A DNA stretch of 38,438 bases from Gammaproteobacteria bacterium CG_4_10_14_0_2_um_filter_38_22 (lineage in GTDB: Bacteria; Pseudomonadota; Gammaproteobacteria; Coxiellales; Coxiellaceae), in assembly GCA_002793195.1 (NCBI GenBank), contig PFPT01000036.1:1-38438 (forward strand). Reading direction: 5' to 3'. This document shows positions 9,726 through 17,228 of this stretch, in pieces. Numbering within the stretch: the first letter of the stretch is position 1; the number at the start of each line of letters is the position of its first letter. Position numbers and translations under genes: made by a program. Under the pieces are notes generated by a model. That model had not been told where the DNA came from, searched no databases, and was given only the letters and a program-made list of their open reading frames with translations.

Positions 9726-11282
9726 CTACATCGCAGAACAAAAACAAGGTGCTTTATTATTATCTCGCATCATTAAATGATGCATCCTATCTTCAAATAA
9801 TACAAAACGTTTAGGAGGCATTGGCAGGTCAACCGAAACAGAAAACATTGGCTCACGATAACTTTTCCGCAATACAATCTCTTCTCGGTTGACTAAATTT
9901 TCTAACAAATTCCGTAAATCATTCCACTGGCCTGCACGAATGTGGGTTTGAGCATCTGTGTTCGTCATCAGCCACGACCACTGCGATTGTTCATCTTCAT
10001 GTGCTAAAACCAACTCAACCAATCGCGCTGGCAATTCAATCTTCTCTGTTTCTTTATTATAAAAAATATCTAACAAATCACTTCTCGATAACAATAAGCC
10101 ACATAAAATCTCAACTACCGAGTATCGCGCTTTTAAACCATCTTGCGTATTTAATAAGCAAGCAAGAGCGGGACGCTCTGTAACAAAAGAGTGAGAAAAT
10201 AGAGAATACAAAAATGCCGTTTCTTTTTCACAAAGCGTCTGCTCATCTTTATAAGATACAGCGCCCGATAAAAAACCCAGTGTTCGCGATACGGCAAAAG
10301 CTTCTCTTTCAGCGTAAGTATCTGCTGTCCGTGGCAAATACCGAATAGTGCCTTCGAATCTGATGGGTAGAGCGCTGGGATCTTTTTTTACAAAATCAGG
10401 ATCGATCAGTTGCATCTTAATAATTTGACTCTCTTCTGAGTTGGCATAACATAAAATATTTCCAAGCTTAATGTCGCCATGCGTCAAACCCACACACTGA
10501 TAACGATAAGCCAGCAAGGTCACTGCAATTGCAGCATTCCAAAGCTGACCCAAAAGAAGCGCGCTGGAAAAATCGCGCATACCAAATGCGAACAAATAAA
10601 AATTTAAATCAACAATCCCTTTTTCAAGCAAGGTATAACTTCTTTTTCTGCTAGCATTCGCTTCTTCTTTTTGTCTAGCTGCACGCGCAATAGCGTGATC
10701 ACAATTAAATTCAATTGCACAATCTGGTGTTACTCGATTTGACGAGCGAAGCACCATTTTTTTAGAAAGCAGTTCCCCATGCTCCAAAAAAATTTCTGCA
10801 TCTTTAACGGTTGAAAATCCACCCTGACCTATAACACCCTGCTTCACTACATAATAATTATTGTCGGCATCAACTTTTTTCATCTTAATAACCGATCCAG
10901 TGCAGCCCAACACAGCTGTAAAAAATATGGCTTCAAGCTCAGAATGAACTGAAACATTTCTTCCTTCGCTCTTTAAATATATCTGAATTTTTCGTCCTAT
11001 CTCTTTAGTATGCGTAATCTCGCCTTTACAGTTATTCAGCGTGCGATACCAATGAATCACAATAGATAGCTTGCCTTCTTTATCTTTTTCACCAAGCGTG
11101 ATACTGCCGTGCTTGCTCCTGCAGAGCGCAGCAGTACTGTGATTTTTTTCAAAAAAAATATCGAACAATTTGAATTTATCCGATTTTGACAATATATCGC
11201 CCGCAGATGGACCTTTAATTTTAACCAGCGCAGGATGCGCATCAAAAAAACGTTTAATTTTAGAAAAGTCGTTACGTGACAT
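9726..11282 (-). CDS. Atypical protein kinase-like protein, effector candidate
   Basis: 518 aa with a eukaryotic-like kinase fold in the middle. Visible motifs: glycine loop GQGGFSTV (152-159), a probable strand-3 lysine at 174/175 (KKMVLR), catalytic loop HGDIKLGNIL with Asp270, Lys272 and Asn275, and a metal-binding LIDPDF (Asp294) in place of DFG. The HRD motif is HGD, as in many Legionella-type kinases. About 150 residues before and 200 after the core match nothing I know. No signal peptide or membrane segment. The extreme C-terminus is CFCSAM, so the last four residues fit a CaaX prenylation box with a second cysteine nearby. It lies 26 bases behind the phosphatase gene, probably as one transcript; its own ribosome site is weak. 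Kinase-like fold likely; substrate and export unknown. Confidence 0.8.
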   Translation of the reverse strand: MSRNDFSKIKRFFDAHPALVKIKGPSAGDILSKSDKFKLFDIFFEKNHSTAALCRSKHGSITLGEKDKEGKLSIVIHWYRTLNNCKGEITHTKEIGRKIQIYLKSEGRNVSVHSELEAIFFTAVLGCTGSVIKMKKVDADNNYYVVKQGVIGQGGFSTVKDAEIFLEHGELLSKKMVLRSSNRVTPDCAIEFNCDHAIARAARQKEEANASRKRSYTLLEKGIVDLNFYLFAFGMRDFSSALLLGQLWNAAIAVTLLAYRYQCVGLTHGDIKLGNILCYANSEESQIIKMQLIDPDFVKKDPSALPIRFEGTIRYLPRTADTYAEREAFAVSRTLGFLSGAVSYKDEQTLCEKETAFLYSLFSHSFVTERPALACLLNTQDGLKARYSVVEILCGLLLSRSDLLDIFYNKETEKIELPARLVELVLAHEDEQSQWSWLMTNTDAQTHIRAGQWNDLRNLLENLVNREEIVLRKSYREPMFSVSVDLPMPPKRFVLFEDRMHHLMMRDNNKAPCFCSAM

Positions 11283-11308
11283 TAATTTATTTCACTAAAA
11301 GTAACCTA

Positions 11309-11965
11309 TTAAACAACAAACCAACCTTTATACGGTTTCATTTTTACCGACGACTTCATCCATTCTAAAAATAACAACTTAGATGAATGAACATGATGAT
11401 TTTTTTTCAACCAAGCAAAATAATTTCGCATAACTTGATACCCCACTGTCCGAGGTGATACGGCATTATAATGCCATGATGCCTGACGCTCAATTTGCGC
11501 TGCAGTAGCATTTTTATCATATAAAATAACACTGATCGCCGCGGCCATACCGGTACGATCTGCGCCGCCTTCACAATGAAAAGCCAACGGTTGTGGTGCG
11601 GTTTGTAATAATTGCACGAGCTTACGCAACATTTTTTTTGTTGGCACATGATAGGCAGAAAATTGCAGGGAATAATAATGCAGATGGTGTATTTTAGCAA
11701 AATGGCTTTCCACTTGATACCAATGATTACTTGGCCAACTGCCGCGTAAATTGATAATCGTCTTCAAATGGAATTTCCGTGTATATTTCTTCAAACCTGC
11801 CTGATCAAGCTGAGCAGTACGATAGATTTTTCCTGGAATGACATTATGTACATTATCGCCAAAAAAATTATAAGCCAAACGGCCACCAACAGTTAACAAA
11901 GCAATAATCAGCAAGATAGCTATCAAAATGGCTGACTTTTTAACTACACGACAAGTACACCGCAT
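11309..11965 (-). CDS. Membrane-anchored tyrosine/dual-specificity phosphatase
   Basis: Cysteine-based phosphatase of the small dual-specificity type. From the ATG at 11965 it is 218 aa; AAAAGGTCAG precedes this ATG, while one codon further out only TTG is available. Residues about 10-28 form an uncleaved-looking membrane anchor (SAILIAILLIIALLTV), so the catalytic domain probably faces the periplasm or outside. The P-loop is HCEGGADRTG, with nucleophile Cys131 and Arg137 (C-X5-R). The segments IPGKIYRTAQL, TIINLRG and FSAYHVPT match a family found in many proteobacteria. It precedes the kinase-like gene by 26 bases. Substrate is unknown: protein phosphotyrosine, phosphoinositide or another phosphoester are all possible. 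Confidence 0.85.
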   Translation of the reverse strand: MRCTCRVVKKSAILIAILLIIALLTVGGRLAYNFFGDNVHNVIPGKIYRTAQLDQAGLKKYTRKFHLKTIINLRGSWPSNHWYQVESHFAKIHHLHYYSLQFSAYHVPTKKMLRKLVQLLQTAPQPLAFHCEGGADRTGMAAAISVILYDKNATAAQIERQASWHYNAVSPRTVGYQVMRNYFAWLKKNHHVHSSKLLFLEWMKSSVKMKPYKGWFVV

Positions 11966-12027
11966 CAACTGACCTTTTTATTTAATGAAAGTCAGCGATG
12001 CTAGCATATGAACAAAATCAAGACAAA

Positions 12028-12849
12028 TTACTCTAAAAACAAATCTTGCATTGGCGTGACGCCCGGCACCATATTATAACGTGAAAAATCTTTTTCACCG
12101 GCCTGCGCCAACACAGCTTCATCAATGAAAAACTGTCCTGTTGTCTCACGACTATTTTGCGTCAAAATCCAATACGCCGCATTTGCTACAATTTCTGGAT
12201 TACGTGATGCAGCATATAACTCTGGCGGAAAATTTACTTTGATTGCAGCGGTTGCAATCGTTGTTTTTGGCCATAAAGAATTCACTGCAATTCCTGCTTC
12301 TTTAAATTCTGCTGACATGCCCAACGTACAAACACTCATGCCATATTTTGAATACGTATAAACCAAATGATCCTTAAACCATTTAGCAACCATATGTAAT
12401 GGCGGGGACATCGTTAAAATATGCGGATTGTGGGATTTCATTAAATATGGAATACAAGCCCGCGAACAAGCAAAGGTAGCACGCGCATTCACACCCATCA
12501 TTAAATCAAATCTTTTTAATGTAGTTTTTTCTGTGTTGGTCAGTGAAATTGCACTGGCATTATTAATAAGGATATCAATACCGCCAAACTTTTTAACTGT
12601 TTCAGCAACTGCAGATTCAATTTGTTTTTCATCGCGCACGTCTAACATCAACGGCAGTGCTTGCCCACCTGCTTTTTCAACCTCTTCGGCAGCAGTATAA
12701 ATAGTGCCAGGTAATGACTCATGTTTCTCGGTTGTTTTCCCAGTGATGACAATATTTGCACCATCTTTTGCGCAACGTAACGCAATAGCAAGACCAATGC
12801 CTCGCGTTGAACCGGTAATGAAAATTGTTTTATCTTTTAATGTGCTCAT
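12028..12849 (-). CDS. Short-chain dehydrogenase, HSDL2-like
   Basis: NAD(P)-dependent oxidoreductase of the classical SDR fold, 273 aa. Cofactor motif TGSTRGIG (12-19), NNAS (95-98) and catalytic Ser147, Tyr163 and Lys167 (Y-x3-K) are all present. The segments MSPPL, WFKDH, YSKYGMS and SLWPKTTIATAA are those of the HSDL2 (hydroxysteroid dehydrogenase-like 2) branch, here without the SCP2 lipid-transfer domain of the animal protein. Substrate is not known; lipid or fatty-acyl oxidation is a fair guess. AAAGGGAACTTG before the ATG is a good ribosome site. It lies 62 bases upstream of the phosphatase gene and may or may not share a transcript. Confidence 0.88.
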   Translation of the reverse strand: MSTLKDKTIFITGSTRGIGLAIALRCAKDGANIVITGKTTEKHESLPGTIYTAAEEVEKAGGQALPLMLDVRDEKQIESAVAETVKKFGGIDILINNASAISLTNTEKTTLKRFDLMMGVNARATFACSRACIPYLMKSHNPHILTMSPPLHMVAKWFKDHLVYTYSKYGMSVCTLGMSAEFKEAGIAVNSLWPKTTIATAAIKVNFPPELYAASRNPEIVANAAYWILTQNSRETTGQFFIDEAVLAQAGEKDFSRYNMVPGVTPMQDLFLE

Positions 12850-12902
12850 ATCAAGTTCCCTTTGTTATTTTTGATTTGTTAATTTCAATCCGTCATGGCT
12901 AC

Positions 12903-13340
12903 TCATGCGCTCAACTTTGCTTCACGCCACCATAAACACTGGTGTAACTGAATTTTTTTGCATTTTTTTAGCTTAGGTACTCTAGCGAAGATATGCAGAC
13001 TATTCAACACCACCTTTTCAGCATGATCTGTTCCAATCGATTGAATGAGTATCGTTTGATTGCCACATCGATCTGTTTTAATCACCGTTGACTGAGCATG
13101 AACCATAATCGGCGAATCAGGCAAGTCAATAAAAATGCCTTCGTGCGCCAAAATTATTTTTTGCATACCCCATTCTGCACGCATAAAAATTAACAGGTGA
13201 GCATGGATCGCAGATTGCATTTTATGATTGATGATCACATCATCACTGTCACTCACTGCTATTAGCGTTAATACAAATAAAAAAATCAGCGTGAGCAATA
13301 ACACCATACCAATTTGTTTATTTTTTCCGAATTGCGACAT
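12903..13340 (-). CDS. pilX: Type IV minor pilin PilX-like
   Basis: Small protein (145 aa from the ATG at 13340) with the class III signal expected of a PilX-type minor pilin: KNKQIG followed by MVLLLTLIFLFVLTLIAV. As is usual for PilX, the mature position 5 is not Glu. I chose the inner ATG because it places the prepilin peptidase site 11 residues in; the frame is open 14 codons further out. It overlaps the end of pilW by 23 bases. The C-terminal half is short, with paired Cys and Trp-rich HQCLWWREAK. Assignment rests on the N-terminus and the place after pilV-pilW; the rest is poorly conserved. Confidence 0.7.
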   Translation of the reverse strand: MSQFGKNKQIGMVLLLTLIFLFVLTLIAVSDSDDVIINHKMQSAIHAHLLIFMRAEWGMQKIILAHEGIFIDLPDSPIMVHAQSTVIKTDRCGNQTILIQSIGTDHAEKVVLNSLHIFARVPKLKKCKKIQLHQCLWWREAKLSA

Positions 13341-13965
13341 ACAAAACACCAAACTGATGCAAGGAACCCAGAACATACTCAATTCTCACCGCACCCACTT
13401 TTTTTCTACTGATCACTTTGCTTGGTTTATAGTAGGCGCGAATATCTTGTCCAGAATGATCGAAAACACCTAAAAATAATTGGAAATCAGTCATACCTGT
13501 TATCAGTTCTTCGCGTGGATGATGCGCTATTTTATAAAACAAGGCATCAATCTCTTTATTTTTTTTATTCACCCGAAAAGTATTTGCGATAAAAAAATCA
13601 ATGGGCAAATAATGAAAATGTCCATGTATGCGCACGCATTCGTGTAACTGCAATAAATCGGTGCCTGATTTGATCGTTAAGCCCAACTTATCAGCAGCAT
13701 CATCGCGATCGAATCCACGCACAACAATTGCTTTTAATCCCAATGTTTTTCTTAAACACGAATCATCTCCGCTCATCTGAATTTGCTTTCGCAAAAAGGT
13801 ATCCAGAAAATAAACTTGTTGTTGCGTATTTGAAAGTGACCATTGTCGTTGCGCTAATGCAGACAAAGTTATAAAAATATGCGTTACGCCAATAAACAAT
13901 AACGCCCCAAGCGATAGCGCCAATAATAATTCTAACAAAGTAAATCCATCTTGATCATTGCGCAT
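13318..13965 (-). CDS. pilW: Type IV minor pilin PilW-like
   Basis: Prepilin-like protein, 215 aa from the ATG at 13965. The N-terminus has a textbook cleavage site, DG/FTLLELLLALSLG, with Glu at mature position 5, followed by one membrane helix. Longer frame exists to 14046 but would put 27 extra residues before the signal and overlap pilV, so the inner start is better. Size and order fit PilW, which with PilV and PilX primes assembly of type IV pili or helps a type II-like pseudopilus. No other pilus gene is in the window. Confidence 0.75.
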   Translation of the reverse strand: MRNDQDGFTLLELLLALSLGALLFIGVTHIFITLSALAQRQWSLSNTQQQVYFLDTFLRKQIQMSGDDSCLRKTLGLKAIVVRGFDRDDAADKLGLTIKSGTDLLQLHECVRIHGHFHYLPIDFFIANTFRVNKKNKEIDALFYKIAHHPREELITGMTDFQLFLGVFDHSGQDIRAYYKPSKVISRKKVGAVRIEYVLGSLHQFGVLYVAIRKK

Positions 13966-13997
13966 GGTTTTTCTTAAATCAACTTCCGAACTATTGC

Positions 13998-14351
13998 TTA
14001 ACAAAAAACAACCATTGATTCTATTTTTATTTTCCCTGAAAACCATTGCAACGAAATTTGACAGGAGTGATTTTCATTATCACGATAATTACCCCAACCT
14101 TGTGGCAATAAATGCACATTGTCTTTATTCCAATGCGTTAATAACTTTTTTCGATAAGCATTTTTTTGATTCGCTAATAACATCTCTGCAAAATTATCAA
14201 GTTGTAATAAAGCAATTGCTTGTAAATTCATTTTGTCAGTATTTTTAGTCATACTAATTTGATAAACCAACAGCGACAACAAAACAAAAGCAATAATCCC
14301 CATTGAAAGCAGCACTTCAATCATCGCTATACCCCAACAATTTCTTTTCAT
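13998..14351 (-). CDS. pilV: Type IV minor pilin PilV-like
   Basis: First gene of the minor pilin set, 117 aa. N-terminal class III signal: short basic leader MKRNCWG, then IAMIEVLLSMGIIAFVLLSLL, with Glu at mature position 5. This IEVL form is typical of PilV. The rest is short for the family (about 130-180 aa). It stops 32 bases before the pilW ATG. No clear Shine-Dalgarno is seen ahead of its ATG. It is divergent from the glycosidase gene across 174 AT-rich bases that must hold both promoters. Confidence 0.75.
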   Translation of the reverse strand: MKRNCWGIAMIEVLLSMGIIAFVLLSLLVYQISMTKNTDKMNLQAIALLQLDNFAEMLLANQKNAYRKKLLTHWNKDNVHLLPQGWGNYRDNENHSCQISLQWFSGKIKIESMVVFC

Positions 14352-14525
14352 TTAAGCATTATGCGAGAAATTAAAATGGGCGCAATACCGTGTTAACAGA
14401 AAAATATTCGTAAAACACTCCTTTTTTTTCTAAAAATAAACAATCAGTTATAAAATAAAGACGTTTTCTTGAATTTACACTATAGTTACCGTTAGACGAT
14501 TCATCACATTAAGCGGACGATAAAT

Positions 14526-17144
14526 ATGAAAGTCTCAAAAATTATTTTTCTCGCAACGCTGTTTTTTTCAGTAACGATATTCAGTAATGCGTTTGCACAA
14601 CCTTTAACAGTCAATTCATCTGGCGCTGAACAAAACACATTATCCATTCAGTGCGGTACTGGAATGGGTAGCCTCACCGGCGCTGGTTCAACTGCAGTGA
14701 ATTGTAGCGATGGCGCAAAACAACTGATTGTCACCGCGCCAACAGGCACCTGTACCGCTTGCATTAACGACAACGCACTGGTTAGCGGCACTTTCCCCTG
14801 CGGCACTGCCAGCGGCAGTACTTTTGCACTCGCCCCTTCTTCAAGTTGGACGGCAGGTGGTGGCGCTACAAATTGTGGAGGTTCACCCGCTCCTACTGGC
14901 GGTTTAGTTGCACCAACCCATGTGCAAGCAACAGGCTCAGGACAAAGTGTTTCTGTCACTTGGACAACCACAACAGGTGGTATACCGCCTTATACTTACA
15001 CAGTAACAGCTACTCCCAATCAACCTGATTCCGGTTCACCTATCGCAGAATCGGACGCAACCTCGCCAACCGTATTAAGCGGCATTCAAATTAACGTTAA
15101 CTATTCCATCACCGTGACAGCAACCGACTCCGCAAAACCCAGTAACTCAGCCACTTCAGCTGCTGTAACTTATTCATCAATACCAGCAGCACCCTCATCT
15201 GGCATTCCATCGCCAAGTGCTGCACAAACCAGTATTTTTAATCAATTTGGTGTTGGCGCCAATATTAACTCACACTATGAAAGTGATTCATTCAATAGTA
15301 TCTATTACGCATTTTTACAAAATGATGTAAATCAATTAGGAACAGCTGGTTTTAAAACATTGCGAGCCTATAGTTTATCAAAACAAACCTATATTGCTCT
15401 AATTAATGCGATCAGTAATTACAATCAGCAATACCCGGGTAACAAAATTAATTTGGTTTATCAATTTTCACTGTGCAAATCAGATGCCTATCATCAGCAA
15501 GCAGATGGATCAAACACTTGTATTGATATTGCGAAAGGCACAGATGGCTGGACTTCCGTTGATCAAATCGTTTCTGCAGAAACAGCAAAATTAAACGGCG
15601 TCATCCAAGCTGTTGGTCCCAATACATTTGCAAGCGTAGTACCCATGATTATTGTGAGTAATGAAGATTTAATCATTTCGCACGGATTTAATTATGCTGG
15701 CGATAAACCCGTCGCATATACAAAAGGCCAAGGTGAGTATCAAAAGACTGGAAAATATAATGACACTGATATCACCAATGCATTATCAACAGTGCAAGGC
15801 ATTATCAGTTCACACGGCGCGCTTCAAAATATTCCTTTATCTGCAGATTTAGTGGTGTTTAATCCCAAATATGCGGATGCAGCAACAAGCACCGCGTTTA
15901 AAAATGTGATCACATACCAATACCATACAGGGCCTGTTTTAATGAATATTTATCCTTATCAATTTGGCGCTGGCAATCCAGATGGCACCAATGCTGTTTG
16001 TCCTCATGGCGGAGCAAACCATCCCAGCTGTATCACACAAGTCAATGCGTTGTATTCTTTGGTTGATGCACTGCTCACCACAACGGATCAAACTATTTTA
16101 AATACGCTACAACAAAAGGGATTTATGCTTGGCGAAACTGGCTGGCCTAATGCAGGCACACCCTCTCCAAATGAATATATGACGATGGTTCCAGGCTCAG
16201 TTGCTGGCACACAAAATTACATTAAAGACGTCATTACTTTTGCAAACAACTATTCAATTCCCGTTTTATTATTTGAAGGATATGACGAACCCAAAAAAGC
16301 AGCGCCATCAGATCCCGAAAGTCATTATGGTCTGTTTTCTTGGAATAATGATCCCTGGATTACCATTAATCAAAATAATATTAATATCAATGCAGCAAAC
16401 AAAGGTGAGAACAATCCGTATCACTTTAGTCCAGCTGATTACACACTGATCTATCCAACCAATGACGTGAATGGCACAGTAACAGTCACTGCCAAAAGCA
16501 ATGGTCACAAAAGTGTTTATTCTTTTCAGGGCCCGTCTGTTACTGGATTTAAACGTGCTGATGGCGATACCATTCAAATTAAAATAACCAGCTCACCTTG
16601 TACCAGCACGACTGCAATGTATTGCGATGCTACTTTCAGCAAAACAAGTGACACCTATACTGCTTCTGGAAGTTGCGCAAATCCAGCCTTATCTGGCATC
16701 AGTTGGAACTCAACATCAGCAAGTAAAGCGATTAAGAGCTCAATTAATCTTGCTGTACCAACAGAAACCATGTGCACTGGTCTAGCACCAACACCAGGCG
16801 ACATTCAATTTACCATTTATGCAACAGGATCAGGATCATTCCAATCAGGATCAGGACCCAGCACTAATTTCAATGGCCCAACACCACAAATGGTACAAGT
16901 AAAAGATGGTGATACTGTGACACTCACATCAAACTGTAGTGGTGGCGGATCACTCATTTGCACAGGCACTTATAGCAAAGCAACAGGGCAAATCTCGAAT
17001 ATTGCAGAAACATCACCTAATGCTGCCTCTGCTGCTTCAGGTGGTGGTGATTGCGGCGATACCAATAGCGGCATTCAATGGACTTCGCCTGCGAATACGC
17101 TGCACTTAGGTTCGCCTGCGTCGTCAGCATGTAGCGCCAATTAA
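14526..17144 (+). CDS. Secreted glycoside hydrolase family 17-like beta-1,3-glucanase
   Basis: Large exported protein, 872 aa, with a Sec signal peptide (cleavage likely after AFA, residue 24). Order: a Cys-rich module (25-120), a fibronectin type III-like domain (about 128-218), a (beta/alpha)8 catalytic domain (about 235-615) and two related C-terminal beta modules (about 650-750 and 758-869). The catalytic core carries GH17 signatures: VSNED with probable acid/base Glu380, GETGWPNAG with nucleophile Glu537, and FEGYDEPKK (584-591). GH17 enzymes cut beta-1,3-glucans of fungal, oomycete, algal or plant walls. The many Cys suggest a disulfide-stabilised extracellular protein. Release could be by a type II system, which is not in this window. 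Family call is good; substrate is inferred. Confidence 0.82.
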   Translation: MKVSKIIFLATLFFSVTIFSNAFAQPLTVNSSGAEQNTLSIQCGTGMGSLTGAGSTAVNCSDGAKQLIVTAPTGTCTACINDNALVSGTFPCGTASGSTFALAPSSSWTAGGGATNCGGSPAPTGGLVAPTHVQATGSGQSVSVTWTTTTGGIPPYTYTVTATPNQPDSGSPIAESDATSPTVLSGIQINVNYSITVTATDSAKPSNSATSAAVTYSSIPAAPSSGIPSPSAAQTSIFNQFGVGANINSHYESDSFNSIYYAFLQNDVNQLGTAGFKTLRAYSLSKQTYIALINAISNYNQQYPGNKINLVYQFSLCKSDAYHQQADGSNTCIDIAKGTDGWTSVDQIVSAETAKLNGVIQAVGPNTFASVVPMIIVSNEDLIISHGFNYAGDKPVAYTKGQGEYQKTGKYNDTDITNALSTVQGIISSHGALQNIPLSADLVVFNPKYADAATSTAFKNVITYQYHTGPVLMNIYPYQFGAGNPDGTNAVCPHGGANHPSCITQVNALYSLVDALLTTTDQTILNTLQQKGFMLGETGWPNAGTPSPNEYMTMVPGSVAGTQNYIKDVITFANNYSIPVLLFEGYDEPKKAAPSDPESHYGLFSWNNDPWITINQNNININAANKGENNPYHFSPADYTLIYPTNDVNGTVTVTAKSNGHKSVYSFQGPSVTGFKRADGDTIQIKITSSPCTSTTAMYCDATFSKTSDTYTASGSCANPALSGISWNSTSASKAIKSSINLAVPTETMCTGLAPTPGDIQFTIYATGSGSFQSGSGPSTNFNGPTPQMVQVKDGDTVTLTSNCSGGGSLICTGTYSKATGQISNIAETSPNAASAASGGGDCGDTNSGIQWTSPANTLHLGSPASSACSAN

Positions 17145-17158
17145 TCACACTAACTGGC

Positions 17159-17199
17159 CGCGCATGATTAACAAAATAACAATTTGTTTTTCATGCGCG
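17159..17199 (+). terminator. Long hairpin between glycosidase and cysS
   Basis: CGCGCATGA at 17159-17167 pairs perfectly with TCATGCGCG at 17191-17199, and inside it AACAAA (17170-17175) pairs with TTTGTT (17183-17188), giving two stacked stems of 9 and 6 bp. It starts 15 bases after the glycosidase stop and lies between two convergent genes. The downstream base run is only moderately T-rich (ATTTCTATTG), so it is not a classical intrinsic terminator, but the position fits 3'-end formation or protection on either strand. Confidence 0.6.
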
Positions 17200-17228
17200 A
17201 TTTCTATTGTCGTCTGACTATTTAAAAA

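Noticed and set aside
11969-12027. CTGAC/GTCAG inverted repeat between the dehydrogenase and phosphatase genes as a terminator
   Set aside because: Five base pairs with an AT loop and no T-run on the coding strand; too weak.
14648-14971. Minus-strand frame opposite the glycosidase N-terminus
   Set aside because: Pro/Val-rich complement of a Gly/Thr-rich coding region; no start signal.
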